Source of the DNA: Fulvitalea axinellae
Lineage (GTDB): Bacteria; Bacteroidota; Bacteroidia; Cytophagales; Cyclobacteriaceae
Assembly: GCF_036492835.1 (NCBI RefSeq)
Contig: NZ_AP025314.1
Span: forward strand, 2,274,010 to 2,338,009
Direction of reading: 5' to 3'
Length of the DNA stretch: 64,000 nt
The notes beneath the pieces are model-generated. The model was given only the letters and a program-made list of their open reading frames with translations. It was not told where the DNA came from and did not search any database. The position numbers and the translations under genes are program-made. Positions 51,948 to 62,600 of the stretch are shown here, piece after piece. Numbering within the stretch: position 1 is the first letter of the stretch; the number at the start of each line of letters is the position of its first letter.

Positions 51948-54900
51948 GTGAAAGATAATACGACTAGATCGGGAAGGGGGATTCAGAAAAGTAGCAACCG
52001 GAAAAATAGGCGTTTGCCGTTTCTGGACGCTTCCGCTGTAGCTTTAGATGATAGGACAGTTTCCGATTTATTGACGTTTGTATACCAATATTCCAAAGAG
52101 ATTCGATTTTATGGTCCCGGAGCGGATGCTGACAGTCGTTGGGATGTTTTTTTTGAACAAGATCTGCTTGTAATCCTATTACGCTTTTCCCGATTTGATT
52201 TAGATCCGATTGAAGCTGCTTTTGAGAAAAAAGTAAGGAGACTAAAAGGGTACTTCGATGATGCTCAAGGGAGGGATACCATAAATGCTATGGTGTTGGA
52301 TTTGTTGGTTGTGATAAGGGAGCTTCGCGATTTAAAAAATAGTTTGGCGAGGGAGCATCAGGCATTTTCGTTGGCACGATCCCTACGTGATGCTTTTTCT
52401 GGTGGATTAAGGGACTATGTAGGGGAATTGTATCGCTATGGATCTATTTTGGATTGGTCAAACGATACGGAAGAGGAACTGAAAGCCATAGTTGACGAGT
52501 GGGGAAGCCCCAAAAAAGGAAGGTTCAAAAAACGTTCGCTTAAACGTATGGACACTGTCCGGATAAGAAAATTTTTTAACAGTTTTTTTTTCGCGGTTCA
52601 TGAGCTTCAAGTAAAGTCTCGTCAACTTTTGGAGAAAATACTGAATGATTCCGGAGACAATAAACCCCATATCGCCTTAATAGTCGGCTTCTTGAATATC
52701 TACGGATATGTGCAACGGGAAATGAATAATATTCCCGCAAAACATCTTAATTATTATTATAAAGAGATTCTGAAGTTTCAGCCCCGTTCATTGCGTCCGG
52801 ACAAAGCGTTCCTTCATTTAGGAATTAAAGAGGGGGTAAAGTCTGCGTATGTGTCGGAAAACGCATTGCTTTCCGCTGGAAAAAACGATAAAGGTGAAGA
52901 TATCTTTTATAAATGTGATACACCGGCGGGGTTAACCGATAGCAGGATAGTGGAGATTCGGAATATCTATCCAAGTCGTAATGAACGCCACCATAAAGGG
53001 CTGGACGGGGATATTGTTACCGCTATTTTTTTTGATCAGAAGGAAAGGGGGGACGGAATGCTGTTTGAGGCCGGGGATTTTCCCGTTTTCGGAGTCGAGC
53101 CATTTGCTGATATCTTCCCGAAGCGGAAGCCTCGTCGGGCAAGGTCGGGTTTTATTATTGAAAGTGACGCTTTTAACCTTGTTGGTGGCGAGCGGAAAAT
53201 TATTTTGGCGTTGAATTGCGCCCCGCATTCTTTTCGTAATTTTCTTGAACGCCTCATACAGTTTACAGGGGCCCAGTCGGAGCAAGATCATGCGGTTCGT
53301 AAAAGCATAAACCATGCTTTTAGGTTTACTCTTTCTACACCAGACGGGGGGCTTGAGATAGTTTCGTATCAAAGTTATATCGATTCCGCCAAATCAAGAT
53401 TGCGTTTTGAGTTTGACCTTTCTGCGGAGGTTGGAATTATCGGCCCGGGCATTGATCCTGTTATTGAGCAAGACCCTTATTGTGAAAAAGCGCATTTGAG
53501 CGCCACTCTGCGCTATGAGTCAAAATATTTCTTGTATAGTTTTTTCTCTGGTTTAGAAATACTAGGGTGTGAAGTAGGGTTGCAAGTAGAGGGGCTTCCC
53601 GGGTTAGGGGCTGGGAACCGTTTGTCTGATTTTGTTCCCGAAGAACCGTTTCAACCCTTTGGGCCTATACCGGAGGAAGGGTCCTATTTGATTATAGGAA
53701 GTTCGGAGTTGGTGGGAAAAAAGGTCAGTGATATTTCCTTGCGTTTGGATTGGGAAACCTTGCCAAAAGAAAAGAGCTTGGCCTCATATTTCCGAGGATA
53801 TAATATTCCGGTTTCCGATGATGATTATCGGCTTGAGATTTTTGTTCGGGATAATCGGGAATGGGTTAAAAAACTAGAGGTGCCATTACAAAATGAAAAT
53901 GCCAAAGGCGAAAGGATAGTTTTTAGAAAGCATTTGGTTTTAAACGGCTTGCAAAGTTCGGTTTTTACATCGGATAAACCGGATGCGATAAAAATAAGGC
54001 TTAAGGCGCCTGAATTGGCTTTCGGTCATAAATATTACGCGTCGGCTTTGTCTGATGTGCTGTTATATAACAGTAAATACGGAAAGAAATTGCCCAAAGA
54101 ACAACCGAAAGCTCCTTTGGTGCCGGCCCTTAACAAGGTCAGGCTTTCTTATCGTTCAGTAGAACGATTGGATTTTGAAAATGAGGCAAGTTTTTATCAT
54201 TTGAGCGTTTTCGGATATAGAAAAAACCAATTAAGAAAAGGCCTGTCCACATCATTATTATACCAAGAAAAAGACTCTCCGAGTTTTATGATGGCTCTGG
54301 ACAAAATACCAGAAAACAAGCGTTTGGATTTATTTTTTCAGATAAAGGAATCGCCTCAAGCGGTTGTCGGTGTTAAGCGGAATCTGAATTGGTATGCCAT
54401 GGACCGCAACAATTGGCGAGCTATAGGAACTGATATGAAATTGGGAGATACCAGTAATGGTTTTTTGAACACTGGTTTTGTGAGGTTGCGTTTGTCGGGA
54501 AATATGACTTCGGACAATACCCTAATGGGAAAAGGTCGGTATTGGATAATGGCTACTTCGGAAAAAGCCGATGGCAAAAGACCTGAGCGAATTGAAAGAA
54601 TCTATGAGAACGTTTTGTCTGTGGAGTGGAACGGTGATGGTTCAGGAGAACATTTAAAGAAAGGATTACCCGCTGGGCAAATAGAAAAGTTTGTGGAACA
54701 GCCTACGGGAGTCAGTTCCGTAATGCAAATCGGAAAAACATTTGGAGGGCTTGGGCTGGAAGGAAAAGGTGATTTTCAACAAAGGGTTAGTGAGCGTTTA
54801 AGGCATAAAAATCGCGCTTTGATGGCTGTAGATTACGAGCAGTTAGTGTTGGAAAACTTTCCTGAGGTTGGGCGAGTAAAATGTTTTACCGCTGATATGC

Positions 54901-55499
54901 ATGACGGTAAAGTGTTTGTTCCTCCCGGGAAATTGAGAATTGTTCCAATGCCTATTGATTTAAGCCCCGAACGGCCTTATTTGAAGCAGGAATGTTTACT
55001 TAGAATAAGGGATTTTATTCGAACCAAGACATCACCTTTTGTTGATGTGCAAGTGTCCAATCCTGTATTTGAGGCTGTTCGAATTAGCGCTTCGGTATCT
55101 TTTACGTCGAGCCATAGTGATGGTTTTTTGGTGAATCGGGTCAAGGAGACTGTAAAGTCATTTATTGAAACATGGCGTAATCCTGATCTGGAGTCTGAGA
55201 TTTTCGGAAATCCTTTGTTTGGTTCGGAACTTTTGACGCAGATACAGGCATTGCCATACGTACAATTTGTCACGTCATTTTCCATGTATAAGATTTCTGA
55301 GAAGGAAACCGGAAAAAAATTATTTGATACGGCCAGGGAAGAACAGATGCAGATTGTAATAAACCCGGAGTATCCATGGTCTATTTTGTGTTGTTCGGAT
55401 TCTTTAGACTTAAGGGTAATGGCTTCTGAACTGATAAGTCCACCAGAGTCCAGAGGTATTCAAAATATGCAAACAGACGATGATTTCGTGATTGAGTAG
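51948..55499 (+). CDS. Large baseplate protein (Afp11/Pvc11, gp6/J-like)
   Basis: A 1183-residue wedge protein beginning with GTG. The N-terminal half is specific to Bacteroidota systems (FLDASAVALDDRTVSDLLTF, RWDVFFEQDLLVILLRFSRF). The C-terminal third has the baseplate J/gp6 pattern: RLRHKNRALMAVDYEQLVLE followed by NFPEVGRVKCF, IRDFIRTKTSPFVDVQVSNP and FGSELLTQIQALPYVQFV. Dimers of this protein and its partner form the wedges around the hub that trigger contraction. It is much longer than phage J proteins because of the N-terminal extension and a middle carbohydrate-like beta region. Followed by a 148-bp gap. Confidence 0.9.
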   Translation: MKDNTTRSGRGIQKSSNRKNRRLPFLDASAVALDDRTVSDLLTFVYQYSKEIRFYGPGADADSRWDVFFEQDLLVILLRFSRFDLDPIEAAFEKKVRRLKGYFDDAQGRDTINAMVLDLLVVIRELRDLKNSLAREHQAFSLARSLRDAFSGGLRDYVGELYRYGSILDWSNDTEEELKAIVDEWGSPKKGRFKKRSLKRMDTVRIRKFFNSFFFAVHELQVKSRQLLEKILNDSGDNKPHIALIVGFLNIYGYVQREMNNIPAKHLNYYYKEILKFQPRSLRPDKAFLHLGIKEGVKSAYVSENALLSAGKNDKGEDIFYKCDTPAGLTDSRIVEIRNIYPSRNERHHKGLDGDIVTAIFFDQKERGDGMLFEAGDFPVFGVEPFADIFPKRKPRRARSGFIIESDAFNLVGGERKIILALNCAPHSFRNFLERLIQFTGAQSEQDHAVRKSINHAFRFTLSTPDGGLEIVSYQSYIDSAKSRLRFEFDLSAEVGIIGPGIDPVIEQDPYCEKAHLSATLRYESKYFLYSFFSGLEILGCEVGLQVEGLPGLGAGNRLSDFVPEEPFQPFGPIPEEGSYLIIGSSELVGKKVSDISLRLDWETLPKEKSLASYFRGYNIPVSDDDYRLEIFVRDNREWVKKLEVPLQNENAKGERIVFRKHLVLNGLQSSVFTSDKPDAIKIRLKAPELAFGHKYYASALSDVLLYNSKYGKKLPKEQPKAPLVPALNKVRLSYRSVERLDFENEASFYHLSVFGYRKNQLRKGLSTSLLYQEKDSPSFMMALDKIPENKRLDLFFQIKESPQAVVGVKRNLNWYAMDRNNWRAIGTDMKLGDTSNGFLNTGFVRLRLSGNMTSDNTLMGKGRYWIMATSEKADGKRPERIERIYENVLSVEWNGDGSGEHLKKGLPAGQIEKFVEQPTGVSSVMQIGKTFGGLGLEGKGDFQQRVSERLRHKNRALMAVDYEQLVLENFPEVGRVKCFTADMHDGKVFVPPGKLRIVPMPIDLSPERPYLKQECLLRIRDFIRTKTSPFVDVQVSNPVFEAVRISASVSFTSSHSDGFLVNRVKETVKSFIETWRNPDLESEIFGNPLFGSELLTQIQALPYVQFVTSFSMYKISEKETGKKLFDTAREEQMQIVINPEYPWSILCCSDSLDLRVMASELISPPESRGIQNMQTDDDFVIE

Positions 55500-55647
55500 T
55501 TATAAGGTTTATTTTGGTTATTGCGCTGATAATTTGTACTTTATAAATAGAGGGGCTTTGTGAAAGTGGGGATTCTTTTAGAGAGTATATTTTAAGATGA
55601 GATTGAGAAGGAGTTTTTATTTGTCTTAGAAGTAAAACCCTACGCAT

Positions 55648-56403
55648 ATGGCAAAAAAAGACAGGGCTACACTAAAAAAATGTTTTGAGAAGGGCAGTAT
55701 CCCCAACGCGGAAGACTTTGCGGATTTGATTGACTCGTGTTCAAACCTAATTGATGACGATGAGAAGGAGACGATTGGTATGACGAACGGGTTGGGATGG
55801 ACTTTCAGGCCTCAGTTTGGAGAACGTTCTATTGCCAGTTTTTTTTCAGACCCGGTATCGTCAAAGCATTTATGGCAATTGGATTCCCATCCCGCTGTAG
55901 ACGGGGAGGGACATGACGCCATTTTGTTCAGAAAAGCGGGTGGTCAAGCTAGTTTGTCTTTGCACCATGACAGAGTCGGGGTGAATCATATCAGCCCTAG
56001 GTTTAGCTTTGAGGTTGAAGGAACGTCAGCGTCGAGTGCTAGGGTTGGGACATCATGTATTAGCCATGAGGTCCCGGCGGATAAGAAATGGCATACGGTT
56101 ACGCCGGAACTAAGTGGTTGTAGAGCGTTTGAGATTATAGCGCAAGCGGGTAGTCTGACTTCCAGTAAGATCGTTTTGTCCAGAGCCATCGCCTTGAACC
56201 CTGCGAATATCAGTAGGGCGCGAATCAGAAGACATTCCGTTAGATTTAATTTTTGGAGTTTTCTATGGATTCAGTACCGGTGGACAGGATCCGACGAGAG
56301 CTACGCTTTACAAATGAGAACCAATAGAAAGCTTGGTTTGGGAGTTTCGATACGGTTTCATATAACCGAACTATGGAATGACGACCTCTTAGCGGACGTC
56401 TGA
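55648..56403 (+). CDS. Short fibre-like protein of the injection system
   Basis: A 251-residue protein. The N-terminal 35 residues, with FEKGSIPNAEDFADLID, match the attachment segment that begins fibre-like proteins in Bacteroidota phage-tail-like clusters. The remainder has a beta-rich jelly-roll look (WHTVTPELSGCRAFEIIAQA, SVRFNFWSFLWIQYRWTG). It may be a short tail fibre or receptor-binding protein on the baseplate, in a place between the two large baseplate genes. The receptor is unknown. Compared with the roughly 900-residue Afp13 fibre of Serratia it is very short, so recognition may be limited or provided by another gene outside the window. Confidence 0.6.
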   Translation: MAKKDRATLKKCFEKGSIPNAEDFADLIDSCSNLIDDDEKETIGMTNGLGWTFRPQFGERSIASFFSDPVSSKHLWQLDSHPAVDGEGHDAILFRKAGGQASLSLHHDRVGVNHISPRFSFEVEGTSASSARVGTSCISHEVPADKKWHTVTPELSGCRAFEIIAQAGSLTSSKIVLSRAIALNPANISRARIRRHSVRFNFWSFLWIQYRWTGSDESYALQMRTNRKLGLGVSIRFHITELWNDDLLADV

Positions 56404-56447
56404 CCGTTAAGAAATTGGTGTTTGTATGTGTTTCCAATTTTTTTGAG

Positions 56448-59400
56448 ATGAAAAACCGAGGTGGCTATATAGCAAGAGGTCCGCAGGCTAAAAAAGCTCT
56501 TGATTTCAAATTCTTGCGTGAAAAAGGCATATCTATCATTCAGGAACTCGCCGGAAATAACTGGACTGACTATAATGTCCATGATCCAGGTGTAACCATT
56601 TTGGATCAATTATGCTATGCGCTGACGGATATGGGCTACCGTTCGGGGCTAGATATCCGGACACTATTGGCTTCGCAGGAAGGTTCGGACGGAAGGGTGA
56701 CATTTTTGCCTCCGGAAGAGATTCTTACCACAGCTCCACTTACGCTACAGGATAGCCGAAAAATGTTAATCGACGGAATCGACGAGATTTGTAACGCATG
56801 GTTTATCCCATTGAGCCAGTTGCGGGATTCCAATGTGAAGGGGCTTTACTTATTATTGGTCGAATTGAAAGATAACGCCCAAAAGGAACGTTGCCATCAG
56901 GAGATTAGCGAGCTGTTGTCCGAATACCGTAATCTAGGAGAGGATATATATAAGATTTTATTTCTTGAGCCTCAGGAAATAAATGTGCAGTGTACTATTG
57001 TTTTGGAAAACGATTATTGGGCCGAAGAGGTACATGCGCAGGTATTGTTCCTTTTGGATAAGTATATATCCAAACCTGTCCGTTTTCGCTCGTTGGAAGA
57101 AATGCGGGAGTTGGGTTTTAAAGATGAGGAGATTTATGAAGGGCCCAGGTTGGAGCGGGGGTTTATCTTGGATGAATCTTTAAAACCTAAAGATTTCTAT
57201 TTCCGAGAAAGCGAGTTTATTAATTTGCTATTGGATATTCCGGGTATAAAATCTGTAAAGCACTTTGACCTTTTAATGCAAAAACAAGTAGCTGGCGGTG
57301 ATTACGAATTTGTGAATTTTACGGACAGATTAAGTGGCAAGGAAGTGCCGGAGGCGATGGTAGTCGGCTGGACACAAGCGCCGAGGTTGGCGAAGGTTCA
57401 TCGGGAAGATGTGAATAATCCATTGTTCTTTAAATATCTAAAGCGTAATACGCCATTGTCACTATTTCAGGATGCGGTGATAAGTGAGCTAAAGCGTCTT
57501 GAAGCGGAGGTAAGACATTCGTATAAGAAAAAAATGGCTCAGGGAGAGGTAGAGGTTGAAGATCTGAGCGATTATCGGATAGATTTAAGCCGTTATACCA
57601 GTATACAAAACCATTTTCCGTCTATATATAGATTAACGGAAAAAAGACTGGACAATATACCTGAGCCGGAACGTAGAAGTGAGGTTTTACAGCTTAAGGG
57701 TTTTTTGTTGTTATTTGAACAGATATTAAGCAACCATTTGGCTCAACTCAGTCATTTCGGGGAATTATATTCCCTAGACCCTGAACTGGAAACCAGTTTT
57801 TACGCTCAAGTTCCGGAAGATATATTGCAATTGGATAAGCTGATACCGTATGGAAACGCGGACGTGTTGTTGCAAACGGTAGAAGACATCTTGCACCGGA
57901 TTGATGATTTCGGTGAACGGCGTTTAGCTTTTTTGAAACATTTGATGAATCGGTTCGGGGAACGGTATGACGAATTTCCGTTTCATAAATTCAACTTTTA
58001 TCCCGAATTCAGACCTCAAAGCGAAATATTTTCCATTATCAGACTTTTGGGAGAACAAGGCCCCTTGTCTACAAACAAAGCAGTTGCTCCTCCGCCTTTA
58101 GACGGGTATTGGCGTAAGGAGAATTATTCCGTATTAGAACGCCGGATGAGGTTAAAACTGGATTTGCCCTTGCGTGCGAATAAGTTTGCGAGTGAACTGT
58201 TTCCGAAAGTGTTTTTTAAAAAGCGTAATCCGGAGGAGCAGGCCAAAGAATTTTTTACGGGTGATTTTAAGTTCCATGAACGGAATAGTGGCTTTAAAGG
58301 GATTTGGGATTATTCTGAAAAAGTTAAAAAGGGACTTCACCGTAAATTGGTGGAACAAATTGAAGTCGATGAAGAGTTGTTCCGACGCGGTATTTGGGAA
58401 GATAATTACAGGCTCCTACGCTTCGTGACTAAAAAGTATGACTATACGGCTTTATTGTTTAATAGCTATGAGGATAAATCTTTTTGGGTAGAAAGGATAA
58501 AGCGGGATAAAGTAAATATCAGCGGTGCGGCGGACAAAAAGACTTATTTGGTTTACACCAAAAACGGTAAGGTTTGCTATGTATTGGAATTTTTGGATCA
58601 TGATGTCAGGGTTGAGGATCGTTTGGTCGTTTGGCGAGCTTTGGAAATATACCGTAATGAAGAAGATGCGGCGAAGGCTGCTTTTTCGTTAAAAGAGCTA
58701 CTTATTGAGTGGAATTATAAAAGTGAGGGGCTTTATGTAATTGATCACATATTGCTAAGGCCCAGAAAAATGGATCCTTCGGTTAAGCTTCTGTTCAGGG
58801 ACGGAGACATGGATTTGCTTCCTGTTACGCATGAACATTTACTGAGTTTGGAAGACGAGTTGATAAAGTTATTGTTAGATATCCGAAGTATTGAAACTTC
58901 CCCATTTGTTGTGGAATGGGATAGCGAGACCTTTTTTCAGATCCAGACCTATGAAGAGGGTTTAATAGAAGGAGAACGCGTCGGGGATTATTCAAATCAG
59001 AAACAAGCCGAAATTGCTTTGGCGGAAATGGAATCAAGTCTGTCAGATGGCAAATCCCTGAAAGTAGTGCCCACCCAGCGGAATGTATATTCGGTTTTAT
59101 CACGAAAGGCTGAAAAGGTATTGGCCAAAGTGGACAAACGGTTTTTGAATGAAACCGATGCCCAGGAGTTTGCTGATCGTGTGACAAAGTATGTGAACTC
59201 AATGACTGAGTTTGGCATTAATCGCCGGAAAGATATGCACGTAATGGCCGATGATGTGAAAGGGGAGTTCGCCTCCGAGGAATATAATTTTACCGTTACA
59301 GTTCTTTTGCCAGGATGGACTGCCAGGTTTCACGACAGGGAATTCCGACATCTCACAGAAGGCGCTATACGGAAAAACACGCCAGCCCATATCGCTTTGC

Positions 59401-59609
59401 GTATTAAATGGATTAGCTTAAACGAGATGGTTGTGTTTGAAAAGCTTTATTCCGATTGGATCGGTGTTTTTTCGGCTTTTAACCCCGGTGATGATTGCGA
59501 AAAAATCAATGCGCTTTCCGATGAATTGATGCGTTTTTTGAAAGGTATGTATACGCTTGATTCTCCAATGGACGTGAGCGAGTACTTTAGGATTAGGCAG
59601 GAATATTAA
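56448..59609 (+). CDS. Second large baseplate protein (Afp12/Pvc12 position)
   Basis: A 1053-residue protein (ATG 56448; a TTG-type start at 56415 adds eleven atypical residues). Near residues 35-75 is the highly conserved block NNWTDYNVHDPGVTILDQLC and YALTDMGYRS, a hallmark of Bacteroidota contractile-system baseplate proteins. Later parts include IQNHFPSIYRLTEKRLDNIP and RFGERYDEFPFHKFNFYPEF, and repeated alpha/beta modules around 700-900. By position it corresponds to Afp12, the gp7-like wedge partner of Afp11. Its stop codon overlaps the start of the tape-measure gene (TAATG), so the two are translationally coupled. Confidence 0.82.
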   Translation: MKNRGGYIARGPQAKKALDFKFLREKGISIIQELAGNNWTDYNVHDPGVTILDQLCYALTDMGYRSGLDIRTLLASQEGSDGRVTFLPPEEILTTAPLTLQDSRKMLIDGIDEICNAWFIPLSQLRDSNVKGLYLLLVELKDNAQKERCHQEISELLSEYRNLGEDIYKILFLEPQEINVQCTIVLENDYWAEEVHAQVLFLLDKYISKPVRFRSLEEMRELGFKDEEIYEGPRLERGFILDESLKPKDFYFRESEFINLLLDIPGIKSVKHFDLLMQKQVAGGDYEFVNFTDRLSGKEVPEAMVVGWTQAPRLAKVHREDVNNPLFFKYLKRNTPLSLFQDAVISELKRLEAEVRHSYKKKMAQGEVEVEDLSDYRIDLSRYTSIQNHFPSIYRLTEKRLDNIPEPERRSEVLQLKGFLLLFEQILSNHLAQLSHFGELYSLDPELETSFYAQVPEDILQLDKLIPYGNADVLLQTVEDILHRIDDFGERRLAFLKHLMNRFGERYDEFPFHKFNFYPEFRPQSEIFSIIRLLGEQGPLSTNKAVAPPPLDGYWRKENYSVLERRMRLKLDLPLRANKFASELFPKVFFKKRNPEEQAKEFFTGDFKFHERNSGFKGIWDYSEKVKKGLHRKLVEQIEVDEELFRRGIWEDNYRLLRFVTKKYDYTALLFNSYEDKSFWVERIKRDKVNISGAADKKTYLVYTKNGKVCYVLEFLDHDVRVEDRLVVWRALEIYRNEEDAAKAAFSLKELLIEWNYKSEGLYVIDHILLRPRKMDPSVKLLFRDGDMDLLPVTHEHLLSLEDELIKLLLDIRSIETSPFVVEWDSETFFQIQTYEEGLIEGERVGDYSNQKQAEIALAEMESSLSDGKSLKVVPTQRNVYSVLSRKAEKVLAKVDKRFLNETDAQEFADRVTKYVNSMTEFGINRRKDMHVMADDVKGEFASEEYNFTVTVLLPGWTARFHDREFRHLTEGAIRKNTPAHIALRIKWISLNEMVVFEKLYSDWIGVFSAFNPGDDCEKINALSDELMRFLKGMYTLDSPMDVSEYFRIRQEY

Positions 59610-62600
59610 TGGGCGGAAATGTAATAAATAAGTTGGTGACTGATGTGCGTATGGATTCGGTGCATGAAAGTAAAGGTTATGGAGAAACTTTCGCCACTTT
59701 GTCCAGAAACGAAATACAGGTAGAGCTAGGGAAGGTTCTTGATTTTTTCGCCAAAAAGTATGGTTACTTGCGTTTGGAACGCTTGGAATTAGACTTGGGA
59801 GTGGTGTCACCCGAAAATATGAAAGAAGAAGTGACAAAACGGATCCAGGAGAGGTTCCCCTCTTTATTGTTGAAATTTTTTAATCAGGATAAAGAAGCGA
59901 AAGAAGGAACTCGGTTGCCTGAGAAACACACATTAGCCTATTTCCTTCTTCATGGTCAGTTGCCTTGGTGGTGCGCTTCTGATTTCTCCCTGAGTGATTA
60001 CATAGATCTGATGCTCAGAGAGAATAAAGACTCGGTACGAAAAATGTTTCGGGCTTTACGAAATAGAAAAGGGTTTATTCGAAGGGCGGTATTGCAATTC
60101 TCCGAAAATCAATTACGGCAATTGGTAAGGGTTCTGGCTTCCGCCGAAGCTGGGGCTGTGAATACTACAGTGGCTAACTTTCGAAAAGTGCATAAAAGGA
60201 AAAAGTTGGAATCTGTTTCCGAAGATGAGTTTAAGTATGCCGTGTGGGAATTGGCAATACGTTTTTTGACATATCGTAATCGTTCATATTTTAGCCTAAA
60301 AACATTTACCAAATATTTGATTCAGGGTCTAGCGAAGCGTTTTAACCTTGATTTGGTTCAAATACTCAATCATTTGGGAGGGGCTGTTTCGAAAATTGCG
60401 ATAAAAGGAAAATCCATTGGCGCTCTTCCAAATATTATCCGTGATATCTACCGAGAAGAAATACGACACGGAAACTCGAAATCAAGCGACTTGTATTTTT
60501 CGACATGGTTAGAAATGTTAGATAAGGGGACTGTAGGCGGAGCCGAAAGTGAGTTTCTGAAATTTGTGAATGAAAGGCCGATAGAATTAGTCGGTTTTAT
60601 GAAGAGAAGGGAACAAACTGACCGGAAAATATCCAAAGGACTTTCGGGTTTTGGATTTAAAACTCAGCGGAAAGCTTCTGAAATTATCTTCGAAGGTGAT
60701 GCCGTTTTTGTAGAAGGGATTAAAGCCAATGCGATTAAAGCTCATAAGGAACGAAGAATTGCTAGGGGTAACACCGAATCGAAATTTGCCAAGATACTTT
60801 CCGAATTTATTTTTCATATAGGATTGGTAGACCGAGGTTCGGTTTTCAACCGAAAGTCATTCGCTAAGTCTTTGGTCAAATCTTTAGCCGATACCTATAG
60901 TATTAAGGAAAGTGATATTATTGAAGCTATCTCTTCTGGAATTACTGAAGTTGATCGGAAAGTGAAAAATGAGATTTCCCAAGTATTAGTCGCTTTAGCT
61001 AGAGAGTGGAAAGCGGAAGCGCCGGAAATAAAAAAGATTAAAACGGAAAGTTGGTTGGATAGGGTTCGGCAATTTGCGGACTCTGGCGACTCAGAATCAC
61101 AGGAACGATTTGAAATAAGGGCTTTGTTATTTTCGAAACCTTCTTCCGATGCTGATTTTTTCCGTTTTGTGACATATATGGGAGAATATCGCCTTATAAA
61201 ACTTCTGCCTTTAGTCGCTGGAATATATACCCCTGGAGTGCGTGCTTTTTCGAGACATTTGGATGAAGTCCATAAATCCGAAATGGTTCCTAATGTAAGC
61301 AGTCGGATTTTTAAAGAAGTAAAATGGTCGTTTATCATTAAAGTTTTAGTGGAGGACCGGGGTTCGGTTTTCAATACCAAGGTTTTTGTCAGAAAGACAT
61401 TGGAACGACTGGCGAATCGATTTGGTTTGAAATATGATTTTTTGTTGGAATCCGTATTGAATTTACCTGAAGAAACCTTAACGATTGACGCTAACGTTCG
61501 ATTAGCGTTATTTGATTTAAAAAAAGAAAAGAGGGTTTTAAAAGAAACGCCAGATCTTAATAAAAAGATATTAGCCCAATCCGATAAATATGTAATTCAA
61601 AAAGCGCTTGTTGAATATCTGGAAAGTGACTCTGGCCTATTTCAAGGTTCTGAGTTTTACAGTTTATTAAAAGATAAGCGAATAACCGGGACTATTGTAG
61701 AAACTATAGATGAACCGTTACGAAAGCGTCTTTTTCTTATTTTATTTCAAGGAAAGGCTTTTGAATTGTATTTCAATTCCTTGAGAAAAAAAACTTCCGA
61801 TAAAGTCTTTTTCGGTGATATACGATTCTTTTATAAAGTATGTTGGGAAGAGGCTTTGGCGATAAAAAGCCAAAGTGGAGGCTTGTCAATTTCGTTTGAA
61901 ACTTTTTTTTGGAAGCATATCCGTCGTGTTTCGAGACGGGTTTCTTTTAATCAAGCTGAACTAATCAGACTAATTTATCCTTCTCTCAGGAATCATCTTT
62001 CGCCGTCTATTGGTACATGGGCCGAAACGACAAATGGATTACAGCGAAGCGAACTTTCGGTTCGAAAAGATGCGTTTCTTCTGGGAATTATAAATAGTTT
62101 GGTTCCGGATAAAAAAAGGAAACTTTCCCCTGTTGACTGGTTGAACCTGAAAGAATGGCAAATCAATAGGTTAAAACATTTATCGCTTCATCAATTACGT
62201 TTTTTTTGGGCAGAGTTACGCAAGTACCTGCCTTATGAGCACCAAATAGAGATAATTAGGACTCTGCCAAGCCTTTTGGTTGAGGCGTGGCAAAGAACGT
62301 CGGGCTTCCTATTTGTGTTAAAGCGGATGTCTGTCTTCGAACGGATGCTGAAGGATACATTTTCCAATTTTAGCTTTTCCTTTTCAAAAGAAAGTCAGGA
62401 ACTGTTTTTCGATAGCCTGTATCAGGGAAGAAATCCAACGCCGGAAGACTTTATTGAGTTTCTATTAAAACGATTCGTTTCCGAAAAAAACATTAGCGCA
62501 AATGACGTCATAATTCAGTTCAGTGAGAAGTATCAAAAAAACGCAACGATTCCAGAAGCGGATATGATGTCACGGCTTCGATCTTATACCGAAACTAGAG

